Below are positions 16,976 to 25,517 of a stretch of 64,000 bases of DNA, in pieces; position 1 is the first letter of the stretch, and each line of letters begins with the position of its first letter. Origin of the DNA: Streptomyces filipinensis (GTDB lineage Bacteria; Actinomycetota; Actinomycetes; Streptomycetales; Streptomycetaceae). The stretch spans positions 248,001 through 312,000 of the forward strand of contig NZ_BMTD01000006.1 in assembly GCF_014649495.1 (NCBI RefSeq), written 5' to 3'. Under the pieces are notes generated by a model. It searched no databases, had not been told where the DNA came from, and worked only from the letters and a program-made list of their open reading frames with translations. The position numbers were made by a program, and so were the translations under genes.

Positions 16976-18202
16976 ATGGAGCGGCTGTCACGGCGGGCCT
17001 TCACTCTGGCGGCGCTGTCGCCGCTGGTCATGGCGCCGGGCGCGGCGGCGGCACCGGCTCGCCGGACGCGCGCCGGCGGCGAGATGCGGGGCGTGTGGCT
17101 CGCGACGGTGTCCAACCGGGACTGGCCCTCGCGGCCCGGGCTCACCGCCGCCGAGCAGCGCAAGGAGCTGATCGCGCATCTCGACAAGGCCGCCCGCGAC
17201 CGGCTCAACACCGTGATCTTCCAGGTGCGGCCGACCGCCGACGCCCTGTGGCCGTCCCCGTACGAGCCCTGGGCCGAGTACCTCACCGGCACCCAGGGCC
17301 GCGACCCCGGCTGGGACCCGCTGGACACCGCCGTGCAGGAGGCCCACGCCCGGGGTCTGGAACTGCACGCCTGGTTCAACCCGTACCGGATCGCGAACCA
17401 CGCCGACCCCGGCCGGCTCGCCGCCTCGCACCCGGCCCGCGAGCACCCCGACTGGGTGGTGGGCTACGGCGGGAAGCTGTACTACGACCCGGGCCTGCCG
17501 GAGGTCCGCGCCTTCGTCCAGCAGGCGATGCTCGACGCGGTCGCCCGGTACCCGGTCGACGCGGTCCACTTCGACGACTACTTCTACCCCTATCCGGTGG
17601 CCGGGCAGACCTTCGCCGACGACGACGCCTACGACCGGTACGGCGTCGACTTCTCCAGCCGCGCGGCGTGGCGGCGGGACAACGTCGACCGGCTGGTGAA
17701 GGAGATGGCCGCCGGCATCCAGGAGGTCCGGCCCGGCACCCGGTTCGGGATCAGCCCCTTCGGGGTGTGGCGCAACGCCGCCACCGACCCGCTGGGCTCG
17801 GACACCCGGGCGGGCGTGCAGACGTACGACGACCTGTACGCGGACACCCGTACCTGGGTGCGCGAGCACTGGATCGACTACATCGTCCCGCAGCTCTACT
17901 GGAACATCGGATTCGCCGCCGCCGACTACGCGAAGCTCGCCGACTGGTGGGCGTCGGTCGCGGAGGGCACCGCCACACACCTGTACCTCGGCGAGGCCCT
18001 GTACAAGGCCGGGGTCGCCGGGCAGCCCTCGGCCTGGCAGGACCCGGTCGAACTGTCCCGGCACCTCACCCTCGCCGCCCGCCACCCGCAGGTGCGCGGG
18101 CATGTGTTCTTCGCCGCCAAGGACGTGGCGGCCGACCCGATCGGGGCGATGTCACGTGTGATCGCCGACCACTACGGGCGATCGGCGAAGCCGCCCCGTT
18201 GA
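16976..18202 (+). CDS. Tat-exported family 10-like glycoside hydrolase (GHL10/DUF187)
   Basis: The 408-residue secreted enzyme starts at ATG 16976, with GGGGG about 7 nt upstream. Two in-frame GTG codons just before are less well placed. The N-terminus has a twin-arginine signal (LSRRAFTLAAL, cleavage after AAA). The TIM-barrel core starts GEMRGVWLATVSNRDWP and includes HAWFNPYRIAN, YYDPGLPEVR, DAVHFDDYFYPYP and DYIVPQLYWN. These match the glycosyl-hydrolase-like 10 family, thought to act on bacterial cell-wall or secreted polysaccharide. The substrate is unknown. Confidence 0.88.
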   Translation: MERLSRRAFTLAALSPLVMAPGAAAAPARRTRAGGEMRGVWLATVSNRDWPSRPGLTAAEQRKELIAHLDKAARDRLNTVIFQVRPTADALWPSPYEPWAEYLTGTQGRDPGWDPLDTAVQEAHARGLELHAWFNPYRIANHADPGRLAASHPAREHPDWVVGYGGKLYYDPGLPEVRAFVQQAMLDAVARYPVDAVHFDDYFYPYPVAGQTFADDDAYDRYGVDFSSRAAWRRDNVDRLVKEMAAGIQEVRPGTRFGISPFGVWRNAATDPLGSDTRAGVQTYDDLYADTRTWVREHWIDYIVPQLYWNIGFAAADYAKLADWWASVAEGTATHLYLGEALYKAGVAGQPSAWQDPVELSRHLTLAARHPQVRGHVFFAAKDVAADPIGAMSRVIADHYGRSAKPPR

Positions 18203-18399
18203 TCGAGCGCCCGCTCGTCCCGGTGCTTGACCTGGCAGTCGGGTCCGGGGGACATGATCGCCTCATGCCCGTCCTCGAACCGGACGCGGTACGGCGGGTT
18301 GCCCTCCGAGCCCAGGACCTCGACCACTTCCGAGACCTGGTCGTGTTGGCCGACCACCCTGCCGTGCTGGACAAGACGGTCACCCTTGGATGCATGCAT
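18172..18399 (-). CDS. DUF1918 domain protein
   Basis: The 75-residue protein is almost entirely a DUF1918 domain: MHASKGDRLVQHGRVVGQ, then VVEVLGSEGNPPYRVRFEDGHEAIMSPGPDC. It is a small SH3-like fold common in actinobacteria with no known role. Its 3' end overlaps the end of the convergent glycoside hydrolase gene by 31 bp. Its start codon lies inside the palindrome GATGCATGCATC (18389-18400). Confidence 0.82.
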   Translation of the reverse strand: MHASKGDRLVQHGRVVGQHDQVSEVVEVLGSEGNPPYRVRFEDGHEAIMSPGPDCQVKHRDERALDQRGGFADRP

Positions 18400-18418
18400 C
18401 TGCAGGCCCTCCTCATGA

Positions 18419-19328
<910 letters not shown>

Positions 19329-19330
<2 letters not shown>

Positions 19331-20813
19331 GAACCAGCGTAGCAGTGTCAGTGAACTGGCAGAAGAGCTTCGTCGGGACCTCCACCGCTACTCCCCAGGT
19401 GGAAAGCTCCCGTCGAGTCGGGCGCTGGTCGAGCGGTTCCGCGTGAGCCCGGTGACCGTCTCGCGCGCCCTCGCCCAGCTGGCGGCCGAGGGGCTCGTGG
19501 TGACCCGCCCCGGAGCCGGTGCGTACCGGGCCGGGCCGCGTCCGGCGGAGACGCCGGCCGGGGACACCTCCTGGCAGGAGGTCGCGCTGAGCGCCGACGG
19601 CGCCGCCGACCTCGTACCGCGCACGGTCGACGCCTCCGGGGTCACCGTCTCGCTGGCGGCGCCGCCGCCCGGCGTGCTGGAGTTCAACGGCGGCTATCCG
19701 CATCCCTCCCTCCAGCCGGAGCGGGCCATGGCGGCGGCGCTGGCCCGGGCCGGGCGGCGGCCGGGCGCCTGGGGCAGGCCGCCGCTGGAGGGGCTGCCGG
19801 AGCTGCGCGAGTGGTTCGCGCGCGGTATCGGCGGCGCCGTCACGGCGGCCGAGGTGCTGATCGCGGCGGGCGGTCAGGCCGCGCTGGCCACCGCCCTGCG
19901 CGCGCTCGCCCAGCCCGGCGCCCCGGTCCTCGTCGAGTCGCCCACCTACCCCGGGATGCTGGCCCTCGCCCGCGCCGCCGGCTTGCGGCCCGTACCGGTG
20001 CCCGTCGACCCCGACGGCGTACGCCCCGAACTGCTCGCCGACGCCTTCCGGGCCAGCGGCGCCCGGGTGTTCGTCTGCCAGCCGCTGTTCCAGAACCCGA
20101 CCGGTGCCGTCCTGGCCCCCGGCCGGCGCGCCGAGGTGCTGCGCATCGCCCGCGAGGCCGGCGCCTTCGTCATCGAGGACGACTTCGTGCGGCGCCTGGT
20201 GCACGCCGACGCGGGCCCGCTGCCCCGCCCGCTGGCCGCCGACGACCCGGACGGGGTGGTCGTGCACGTCGGCTCGCTGACCAAGGCGACCTCGCCCAGC
20301 TTCCGGGTGAGCGCACTGGCCGCGCGCGGCCCGGTGCTGGAACGGCTGCGCGCCATCCAGGTCGTGGACAGCTTCTTCGTCCCCCGGCCGTTGCAGGAGG
20401 CGGCCCTGGAACTGGTCGGTTCCCCGGCCTGGCCGCGCCATCTGCGGAACCTGTCGGCCGAGTTGAAGGTCCGCCGCGACGCCATGACGGGCGCGCTCGC
20501 GGCACACCTGCCCGAGCTCGCCCTGCCCCACATCCCCTCCGGCGGCTACCACCTCTGGCTGCGCCTGCCCGACGGCACCGAGGGCGAGTCCGCGCTGACC
20601 GCGGCCGCCCTTCGGGTGGGCGTCGCCCTCACCCCCGGCCGCCCCTACTTCAGCGCCGAACCCCCCGCCGCCCACCTCCGCCTGAGCTTCGCCGCGGTCG
20701 CCGGGACCGGGGAGATCACCGAAGGGGTACGGCGCCTGCGGACGGCCTGCGACGAGGTGTTCCAGGGCGCGCGGACGGCGAAATCCGGTCGACGCCCCTG
20801 CGCCGGCCTGTGA
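19329..20813 (+). CDS. MocR/PdxR-type regulator: GntR helix-turn-helix fused to aminotransferase-like domain
   Basis: The 494-residue protein has an N-terminal winged helix of GntR type (about 5-70, with GGKLPSSRALVERFRVSPVTVSRALAQLAAEGLV). A linker leads to a class I aminotransferase fold. The PLP-binding Lys319 is in VGSLTKATSPSFR, with the upstream QNPTGAVL and IEDDF motifs. Members bind PLP and control vitamin B6, GABA or amino-acid genes. The ATG at 19329 overlaps the divergent EamA start codon by two bases, so its transcript is probably leaderless. Confidence 0.92.
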
Positions 20814-20824
20814 GGATCCGGACC

Positions 20825-21262
20825 ATGAGCGACACACCCGCCCTCCCCGACTGCTACGAGTTCTCCGCCGACACCGCCCGCGTCGACGTCGACCGCGTCC
20901 ACGGGTGGCTGTCGGCCGACGCCTACTGGGCGATCGGCCGGCCCCGCGAGAAGCACGAGCGGGCGATGGCGTCCTCGCTGAACTTCGGCGTGTACGACCG
21001 GGCCTCGGGGGAGCAGGTGGCGTACGCCCGCGTGGTCACCGACCAGGCGCTGTTCGCCTGGCTCGCCGATGTGTACGTGGATCCCTCCGTGCGCGGCAAG
21101 GGCGTCGGCACCGCCTTCGTCGGCCGCATCCGCGACCACCTGGCGCCCTACGGTCTGCGCCGCATGCTGCTCGCCACGGCGGACGCCCACGGGGTGTACG
21201 AGAAGGCGGGCTTCCGGCCCCTGGACCGCCCCGGCCAGTGGATGGTGCACCCCTTCGCGTAG
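20825..21262 (+). CDS. GNAT-family N-acetyltransferase
   Basis: The 145-residue GNAT protein shows the acetyl-CoA loop VYVDPSVRGKGVGTAFVGRI (V, RGKGVG) and a C-terminal GVYEKAGFRPL strand-helix. It starts at ATG 20825 with GAGGATCCGG upstream and lies 11 bp after the MocR-type regulator, so it may be co-transcribed. The substrate is unknown. Confidence 0.88.
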   Translation: MSDTPALPDCYEFSADTARVDVDRVHGWLSADAYWAIGRPREKHERAMASSLNFGVYDRASGEQVAYARVVTDQALFAWLADVYVDPSVRGKGVGTAFVGRIRDHLAPYGLRRMLLATADAHGVYEKAGFRPLDRPGQWMVHPFA

Positions 21263-21351
21263 ACCGCCGCCGCGGTGACCGGCCGCACACCCGCTGTAAC
21301 GCACATCCGACAGCCCTTGACCTGTCCTCACTCTCGGCTCACCATCACCGC

Positions 21352-21945
21352 ATGCCACTGAGGGTGACGTTCGTCGCCGCCGCGCGCAGCGCCCCGCTGC
21401 TCGCGGAGCGCTTCGATGACGACCGGCCGCTGGACCAGGCCGGCTGGGACGAGGTCCAGCGCGTCGCCGGGGACCTGCTGCCGCTGGCGGCGGCCGAGCT
21501 GCGCTACTGCTCGCCGACCCCGCGCAGCCGGGCCACCGGCGACGCGCTGGGGTACGCCCCGCTGGTCCAGCTCGCCCTGCGGGACTGCGACATGGGCCGC
21601 TGGCGCGGGCTGACCCTGGGTGAGGCGATGGCCCGGGAGCCTGAGGCGGTGGACGCCTGGCTCGCCGACCCGCGCGCCACCCCGCACGGTGGCGAGTCCC
21701 TGCTGGGCTTCATCTCCCGGGTCGGCGGCTGGCTGGACACCCGGCCGGTGGACGACGCCGGCCGGATCGTCGCCGTGGCCGAGCCCGCCGTGATCCGTGC
21801 GGCCCTGGTCTACGCCCTGAAGGCGCCGCCCTCCACCTACTGGAACATCGACGTCCGCCCGCTGTCCGCGTCCACCGTCACCGGCCGCGCGGGCCGCTGG
21901 AACCTGCGCCTCGACGGGGTCCGCGCTCAGTCCTCGCGCACGTAG
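21352..21945 (+). CDS. Histidine phosphatase-superfamily protein lacking the catalytic histidines
   Basis: The 197-residue protein aligns by eye with the phosphoglycerate mutase/histidine phosphatase fold: YCSPTPRSRATGDAL (for the S-x-L-x-R-A-x-x-T-A strand), then DCDMGRWRGLTLGEAM and TPHGGESLLGFISRVGGWLD. The N-terminal RHG motif that carries the phospho-accepting His is replaced by FVAAARSAP. The second His (normally VSHGGVIRA) is Glu in VAVAEPAVIRAAL. Phosphatase chemistry by the usual route is therefore not possible, and a binding or regulatory role is more likely. It overlaps the convergent DUF6314 gene by 19 bp. Confidence 0.75.
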   Translation: MPLRVTFVAAARSAPLLAERFDDDRPLDQAGWDEVQRVAGDLLPLAAAELRYCSPTPRSRATGDALGYAPLVQLALRDCDMGRWRGLTLGEAMAREPEAVDAWLADPRATPHGGESLLGFISRVGGWLDTRPVDDAGRIVAVAEPAVIRAALVYALKAPPSTYWNIDVRPLSASTVTGRAGRWNLRLDGVRAQSSRT

Positions 21946-22370
21946 TCCGTGGTCAGCACCAGATCCTTCGCCGGACCGCTGACCCGCCACACGGTGCGCC
22001 AGTGGTCGGCGTCCCGGACGGTGAACTCGCCCCGGTAGAGGTCGGCCGCGCAGGGGTGGCCGGTGATGTACCGCCCCGACGTCAGGTCCAGCTCGTGGAA
22101 GGGCCGGCCGTCCGCGAAGCGCACGTCCGCCGTGCCCGGCGTGGGTCCCGGCAGGAAGCGGAGCGTGCGGCTCGCCGGGCGCGCCACGCCCCGCCAGGTG
22201 AAGGTTCCGGACTCCTCGTGCAGCAGCCCGCCGTCCGGCAGCGGACGGAACACGGTGATCCCCTCGAAGCGTCCCTCGTCGCCGCTCGCCAGGTCCCGCA
22301 CGCCGCGTTCGACCTGCCAGCGCCCGGCGAGATGGGCGAGGACGTCGGCCACGGGCCAGAACGAGCCCAT
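21927..22370 (-). CDS. DUF6314-type protein (lipocalin/calycin-like)
   Basis: The 147-residue protein begins MGSFWPVADVLAHLAGRWQVERGVRDL. The repeated beta-rich pattern (GRFEGITVFRPLPDGGLLHEESGTFTWRG, FHELDLTSGRYITGHPCAADLYRGEF) suggests a small calycin-like barrel, as in the DUF6314 family. A GGGAGG ribosome site stands 8 nt before the ATG at 22370. In-frame ATGs at 22376 and 22412 have worse spacing. No function can be assigned. Confidence 0.7.
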   Translation of the reverse strand: MGSFWPVADVLAHLAGRWQVERGVRDLASGDEGRFEGITVFRPLPDGGLLHEESGTFTWRGVARPASRTLRFLPGPTPGTADVRFADGRPFHELDLTSGRYITGHPCAADLYRGEFTVRDADHWRTVWRVSGPAKDLVLTTDYVRED

Positions 22371-22476
22371 CGTCATGCCTCCCTGTCGTGCCCGCCCCAT
22401 CGACGTGCTCATACCCCTTCCCGGCGAACTCCGTCACGTTCCTCAGGATCAGCCGGCGCTGATCAGACAGCGCTGA

Positions 22477-22917
22477 TCAGACAGAGGCAGCCGCGTTCTC
22501 GTCCGCGGGCTGCTGTCCGAGCGGCAGCAGCCCGCGCTCGGCGAAGACCTTCTTCGCCGCGAAGGTGGCGTTCAGCGCCTTCGGTATGCCGCAGTAGACG
22601 GCCGAGTGCAGCAGCGCCTCGGTGATCTGCTCCGGGGTGAGGCCCACGTTCAGGGCCGCGTTCACATGGACGTCCAGCTGGGCCTCGCAGCCGCCGAGCG
22701 CGGTGAGCATACCCAGGGTGACCAGCTGGCGGTCGCGCGGGGCGAGTGCGGGCCGGTCGTAGATCTCCCCGAAGGCCCAGGCGACGATCTGGTGGCCCAG
22801 CTCGGGGTTGATGTCGGCGAGCGAGTCGACGACCCGCTGCCCGGCCTCGCCGTCGACGTTCTTCAGAACCTCCAGGCCGCGGGTGAAACGCTCGTCACGG
22901 GTGGTGCTCTCGCTCAT
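22477..22917 (-). CDS. Carboxymuconolactone decarboxylase-family (AhpD-like) protein
   Basis: The 146-residue protein has the CMD domain: FGEIYDRPALAPRDRQLVTLGMLTALGGCEAQLDVHVNAALNVGLTPEQITEALLHSAVYCG. It carries Cys in GGCEAQL and later YCG, not the CxxC of AhpD, so it is closer to gamma-carboxymuconolactone decarboxylase. Its start overlaps the MerR stop (22914-22917), so it is the second gene of a MerR-controlled operon. Confidence 0.88.
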   Translation of the reverse strand: MSESTTRDERFTRGLEVLKNVDGEAGQRVVDSLADINPELGHQIVAWAFGEIYDRPALAPRDRQLVTLGMLTALGGCEAQLDVHVNAALNVGLTPEQITEALLHSAVYCGIPKALNATFAAKKVFAERGLLPLGQQPADENAAASV

Positions 22918-23339
22918 GCCGGTCCGTCCGTCCCCGTCTGCCGCTCGTGCAGCAGTCGTTCGTAGTGATCGATCTTGTCGTCCAGCGCGGCCGCGTTGCG
23001 CCTGAGCGCCCGGATACGCCCGGCCAGGTCGGCGCGGTGCTCACGGAGCATCGCGAGCCGGTCGGCGACCGTCGTGTCCCCCTCCGCCCGCAGCCGCGCG
23101 AAGCACTGCATGTCGGCGATCGACATGCCGGTCTCGCGCAGCCGCAGCAGGAACTCCAGCCAGGCCAGGTCGGCGGTGTCGTACCGCCGCTGGTTGCCGG
23201 TGGTCCGGCCGACCCGCTCGATCAGCCCGGCCTTCTCGTAGTAGCGCAGGGTGTCGTGGCTCAGGCCCGTCCGCTCGGCCACCTGGGCGATGGTCAACGA
23301 CGGTTCCGGGTCCCGCGGGAGGGGGTGTCCGCTGGTCAT
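22914..23339 (-). CDS. MerR-family transcriptional regulator
   Basis: The 141-residue regulator has the MerR winged helix (LTIAQVAERTGLSHDTLRYYEKAGLIERVGRT, then NQRRYDTADLAWLEFL) and a long dimerisation helix (about 85-135). No cysteine cluster of metal sensors is seen, so it probably senses an organic ligand. The promoter has the family's 19-bp spacer with an inverted repeat, so it should autoregulate and drive the downstream decarboxylase-family gene. Confidence 0.92.
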   Translation of the reverse strand: MTSGHPLPRDPEPSLTIAQVAERTGLSHDTLRYYEKAGLIERVGRTTGNQRRYDTADLAWLEFLLRLRETGMSIADMQCFARLRAEGDTTVADRLAMLREHRADLAGRIRALRRNAAALDDKIDHYERLLHERQTGTDGPA

Positions 23340-23346
23340 GACAAGA

Positions 23347-23377
23347 ACGGTAGAACCTGGAGTGCGCTCCAGGTCAA
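23347..23377 (-). promoter_or_regulatory. MerR-type promoter/operator with 19-bp spacer
   Basis: Read on the minus strand, TTGACC (-35, complement of 23372-23377) and TACCGT (-10, complement of 23347-23352) are separated by 19 bp. The spacer contains the 20-bp inverted repeat ACCTGGAGTGCGCTCCAGGT (23355-23374). Over-long spacers with a central dyad are diagnostic of MerR-family activation by DNA untwisting. The -10 ends 7 nt before the ATG, so the mRNA is probably leaderless. Confidence 0.82.
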
Positions 23378-23390
23378 GCCGGTTCGCCGA

Positions 23391-24623
23391 TCATCCTCCG
23401 AAGTACTTCTGGGCCGCCCGGACGCCCTCCACCAGCGCGTCCACCTCGTCCGGGGTGTTGTAGACGTAGAAGCTCGCCCGGGTCGTCGCCGGGATGCCGT
23501 ACCGCTTGACGATCGGCCGGGCGCAGTGGTGGCCGACGCGGACGGCCACGCCCCGCTCGTCCAGCACCTGGCCGACGTCGTGCGGATGGATGCCGTCGAC
23601 CGTGAAGGACACGGCCGAACCACGGTCGGCGAGGCCGGTGGGGCCGACGATCCGGACGCCCGGGACCTCGGCCAGCAGCTGAAGGGCGCGGGCGGTGAGC
23701 GTGTCCTCGTACGCCGCCACCTCCGCCATGCCCAGCCGCTCCAGGTACCCCACCGCCGCCGCGAGCCCCACCGCCTGCGAGGTCATCGGCACGCCCGCCT
23801 CGAAACGCTGCGGCGGCGGCAGGAACGTGGTGCGGTCCATCTCCACGATCTCGATCATCGAGCCGCCGGTGAGGAAGGGTGGCAGGCCGGCGAGCAGGTC
23901 CGCCCGGCCCCACAGCACGCCGACACCGTTCGGGCCGAGCATCTTGTGCCCGGAGAAGGCGAGGAAGTCCGCACCCAGCTCCGCCACGTCGACCGGGCGG
24001 TGCGGCACGGACTGGGCGCCGTCCACGACCACCAGGGTGCCGAACGCGTGGGCCCGGTCGGCCAGTTCACGGACCGGATTGATCGTGCCGAGGACGTTGG
24101 ACTGGTGGCTGAGGGCGAGCACCCTGGTGCGCTCGTCCAGCAGCTCATCGGCCCGGGACAGGTCGAGCCAGCCGTCGTCGGTGAGCCCGAACCAGTCGAG
24201 CCGGGCCCCGGTCCGCTCGGCGAGCTGCTGCCAGGGCACCAGGTTCGCGTGGTGCTCCATCTCCGTCACCACGATCCGGTCGCCGGGGCCGAGCCGGCCG
24301 GCGTTGCCCAGCGCGTAGGCGACGAGGTTGATGCCCTCGGTGGTGTTCCGGGTGAAGACCACCTCGCCCGCGTCGGCGCCGACGAACCGGGCGACGGTGT
24401 CCCGGGCCTGCTCGTACGCCTCCGTCGCCTCGCCCGCGAGCTGGTGCGCGCCGCGGTGCGCGGCCGCGTTGTGGCGCAGATAGAAGTCCCGCTCGGCGTC
24501 GAGGACCTGCAGCGGCTTCTGGGTGGTGGCCCCGGAGTCCAGGTAGACGAGCGGGGTGCCGCCGTCCAGGGTCCGCTCCAGGATGGGGAAGTCCTTGCGC
24601 AGCGCGTGCACGTCGAAGGTCAC
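23391..24623 (-). CDS. sufS: SufS-type group II cysteine desulfurase
   Basis: The 410-residue PLP enzyme takes sulfur from cysteine for Fe-S cluster or thio-cofactor assembly. PLP Lys227 is in FSGHKMLGPNGVGVLWG. The catalytic Cys367 is in VGHHCARPI, the group II (SufS/CsdA) signature. Length and the N-terminal DFPILERTLDG are standard. No suf genes are adjacent, so this is a stand-alone copy. It is divergent from a CGNR regulator across a large inverted repeat. Confidence 0.9.
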   Translation of the reverse strand: MTFDVHALRKDFPILERTLDGGTPLVYLDSGATTQKPLQVLDAERDFYLRHNAAAHRGAHQLAGEATEAYEQARDTVARFVGADAGEVVFTRNTTEGINLVAYALGNAGRLGPGDRIVVTEMEHHANLVPWQQLAERTGARLDWFGLTDDGWLDLSRADELLDERTRVLALSHQSNVLGTINPVRELADRAHAFGTLVVVDGAQSVPHRPVDVAELGADFLAFSGHKMLGPNGVGVLWGRADLLAGLPPFLTGGSMIEIVEMDRTTFLPPPQRFEAGVPMTSQAVGLAAAVGYLERLGMAEVAAYEDTLTARALQLLAEVPGVRIVGPTGLADRGSAVSFTVDGIHPHDVGQVLDERGVAVRVGHHCARPIVKRYGIPATTRASFYVYNTPDEVDALVEGVRAAQKYFGG

Positions 24624-24667
24624 GACGGCTCACCTCTCACGGTTCTGTCTCACGGGTTTGTCGGCGT

Positions 24668-24704
24668 TTCTCCGTGAGGAACGCTAAGCCCTCCTCACGG
24701 AGAA
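24668..24704. promoter_or_regulatory. Perfect 13-bp inverted repeat between sufS and the CGNR gene
   Basis: TTCTCCGTGAGGA (24668-24680) and TCCTCACGGAGAA (24692-24704) are exact inverse complements around an 11-bp centre. The site lies 15 bp before the CGNR start and 45 bp before the sufS start. A dimeric regulator, most simply the CGNR protein itself, could bind here to control both genes. Confidence 0.65.
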
Positions 24705-24718
24705 CCGCAAGGATTACC

Positions 24719-25321
24719 ATGAGGACCGTGGATCACGAGGCCCCCGTCTCCCTGCACCGACTCCCGGTCCCGGGCGAGGACCGGTACCTGTCGCTGGCGC
24801 TGGTCAACACGCGCTTCGCCGTCAGCCACGGCGAGGTCGACCTGCTCGACGACACCGAGGCCGCGCACCTCTGGCTGGTCCGGCACGGGCTGCTGCCCGA
24901 CCGGGTGGACCTGAACGGCAGGCAGGCCGGCCGGCTGCGCGGCCTGCGCGAGGCGCTGCGCGCCCTCTTCGAGGCCCGCGCCGCCGCGAGCAGCCCGCCC
25001 GCCGGCGCCCTCGACACCCTCAACACCGCCCTCGCCGCCGCGCCCGCCACCCCCCAGCTCGCCTGGAGCGCCGACGGCCCGCGCCGCGCCGACCTCCCCG
25101 ACAGTGGAAACCCGGCCGCGGCGGCGCTCTCGCTGCTCGCCGAGGACGCCGCCGACCTGCTCACCGGCGCGGACGCCGGCCAGCTCACCGAGTGCGCCGC
25201 CCAGGGCTGCGCCCGGTGGTTCCTGCGCTCCCACGGCGCCCGCCGCTGGTGCACGACCAAGTGCGGCAACCGGGTCCGGGCCGCCCGCGCGTACGCGGCC
25301 CGCAAAGCCGGTTCTCCGTAA
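24719..25321 (+). CDS. CGNR zinc-finger (ABATE-type) regulatory protein
   Basis: The 200-residue protein has an N-terminal ABATE/DUF1470 domain (YLSLALVNTRFA, then LWLVRHGLLP) and a C-terminal CGNR zinc finger. The Cys ligands are in LTECAAQGCARWFLR and RRWCTTKCGNRVRAARAYAAR. The basic helix after CGNR fits DNA binding. An AAGGA site lies 5 nt before ATG 24719. It is divergent from sufS, with which it probably shares the 13-bp inverted repeat as operator. Confidence 0.87.
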   Translation: MRTVDHEAPVSLHRLPVPGEDRYLSLALVNTRFAVSHGEVDLLDDTEAAHLWLVRHGLLPDRVDLNGRQAGRLRGLREALRALFEARAAASSPPAGALDTLNTALAAAPATPQLAWSADGPRRADLPDSGNPAAAALSLLAEDAADLLTGADAGQLTECAAQGCARWFLRSHGARRWCTTKCGNRVRAARAYAARKAGSP

Positions 25322-25517
25322 AAACATCCCCCGTAAATCAGAGGTTTTCCGGTACGTCATCGAATTCACGCGCTGTTTCCCGTATTCGGAGGCAGCCGCG
25401 TCACTTTTCGGTGCGCGGACAACCAACCGGAAACTTGAACCGTCTACGTCGGCGAAATGACGGGGCACACCTTTGTGGGGGAACGCCGAAAATGCACCGC
25501 ACGGACAGGGACAGGGC
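25322..25517. other. Relatively AT-richer gap before the glycosylation operon
   Basis: This 196-bp gap is visibly lower in G+C than its surroundings and contains several AT tracts (GTAAATCAGAGG, GAAACTTGAACC, CGAAAATGC). It must hold the promoter of the YfhO-like gene, but I cannot identify -35/-10 elements with confidence. I see no gene or terminator in it. Confidence 0.4.
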
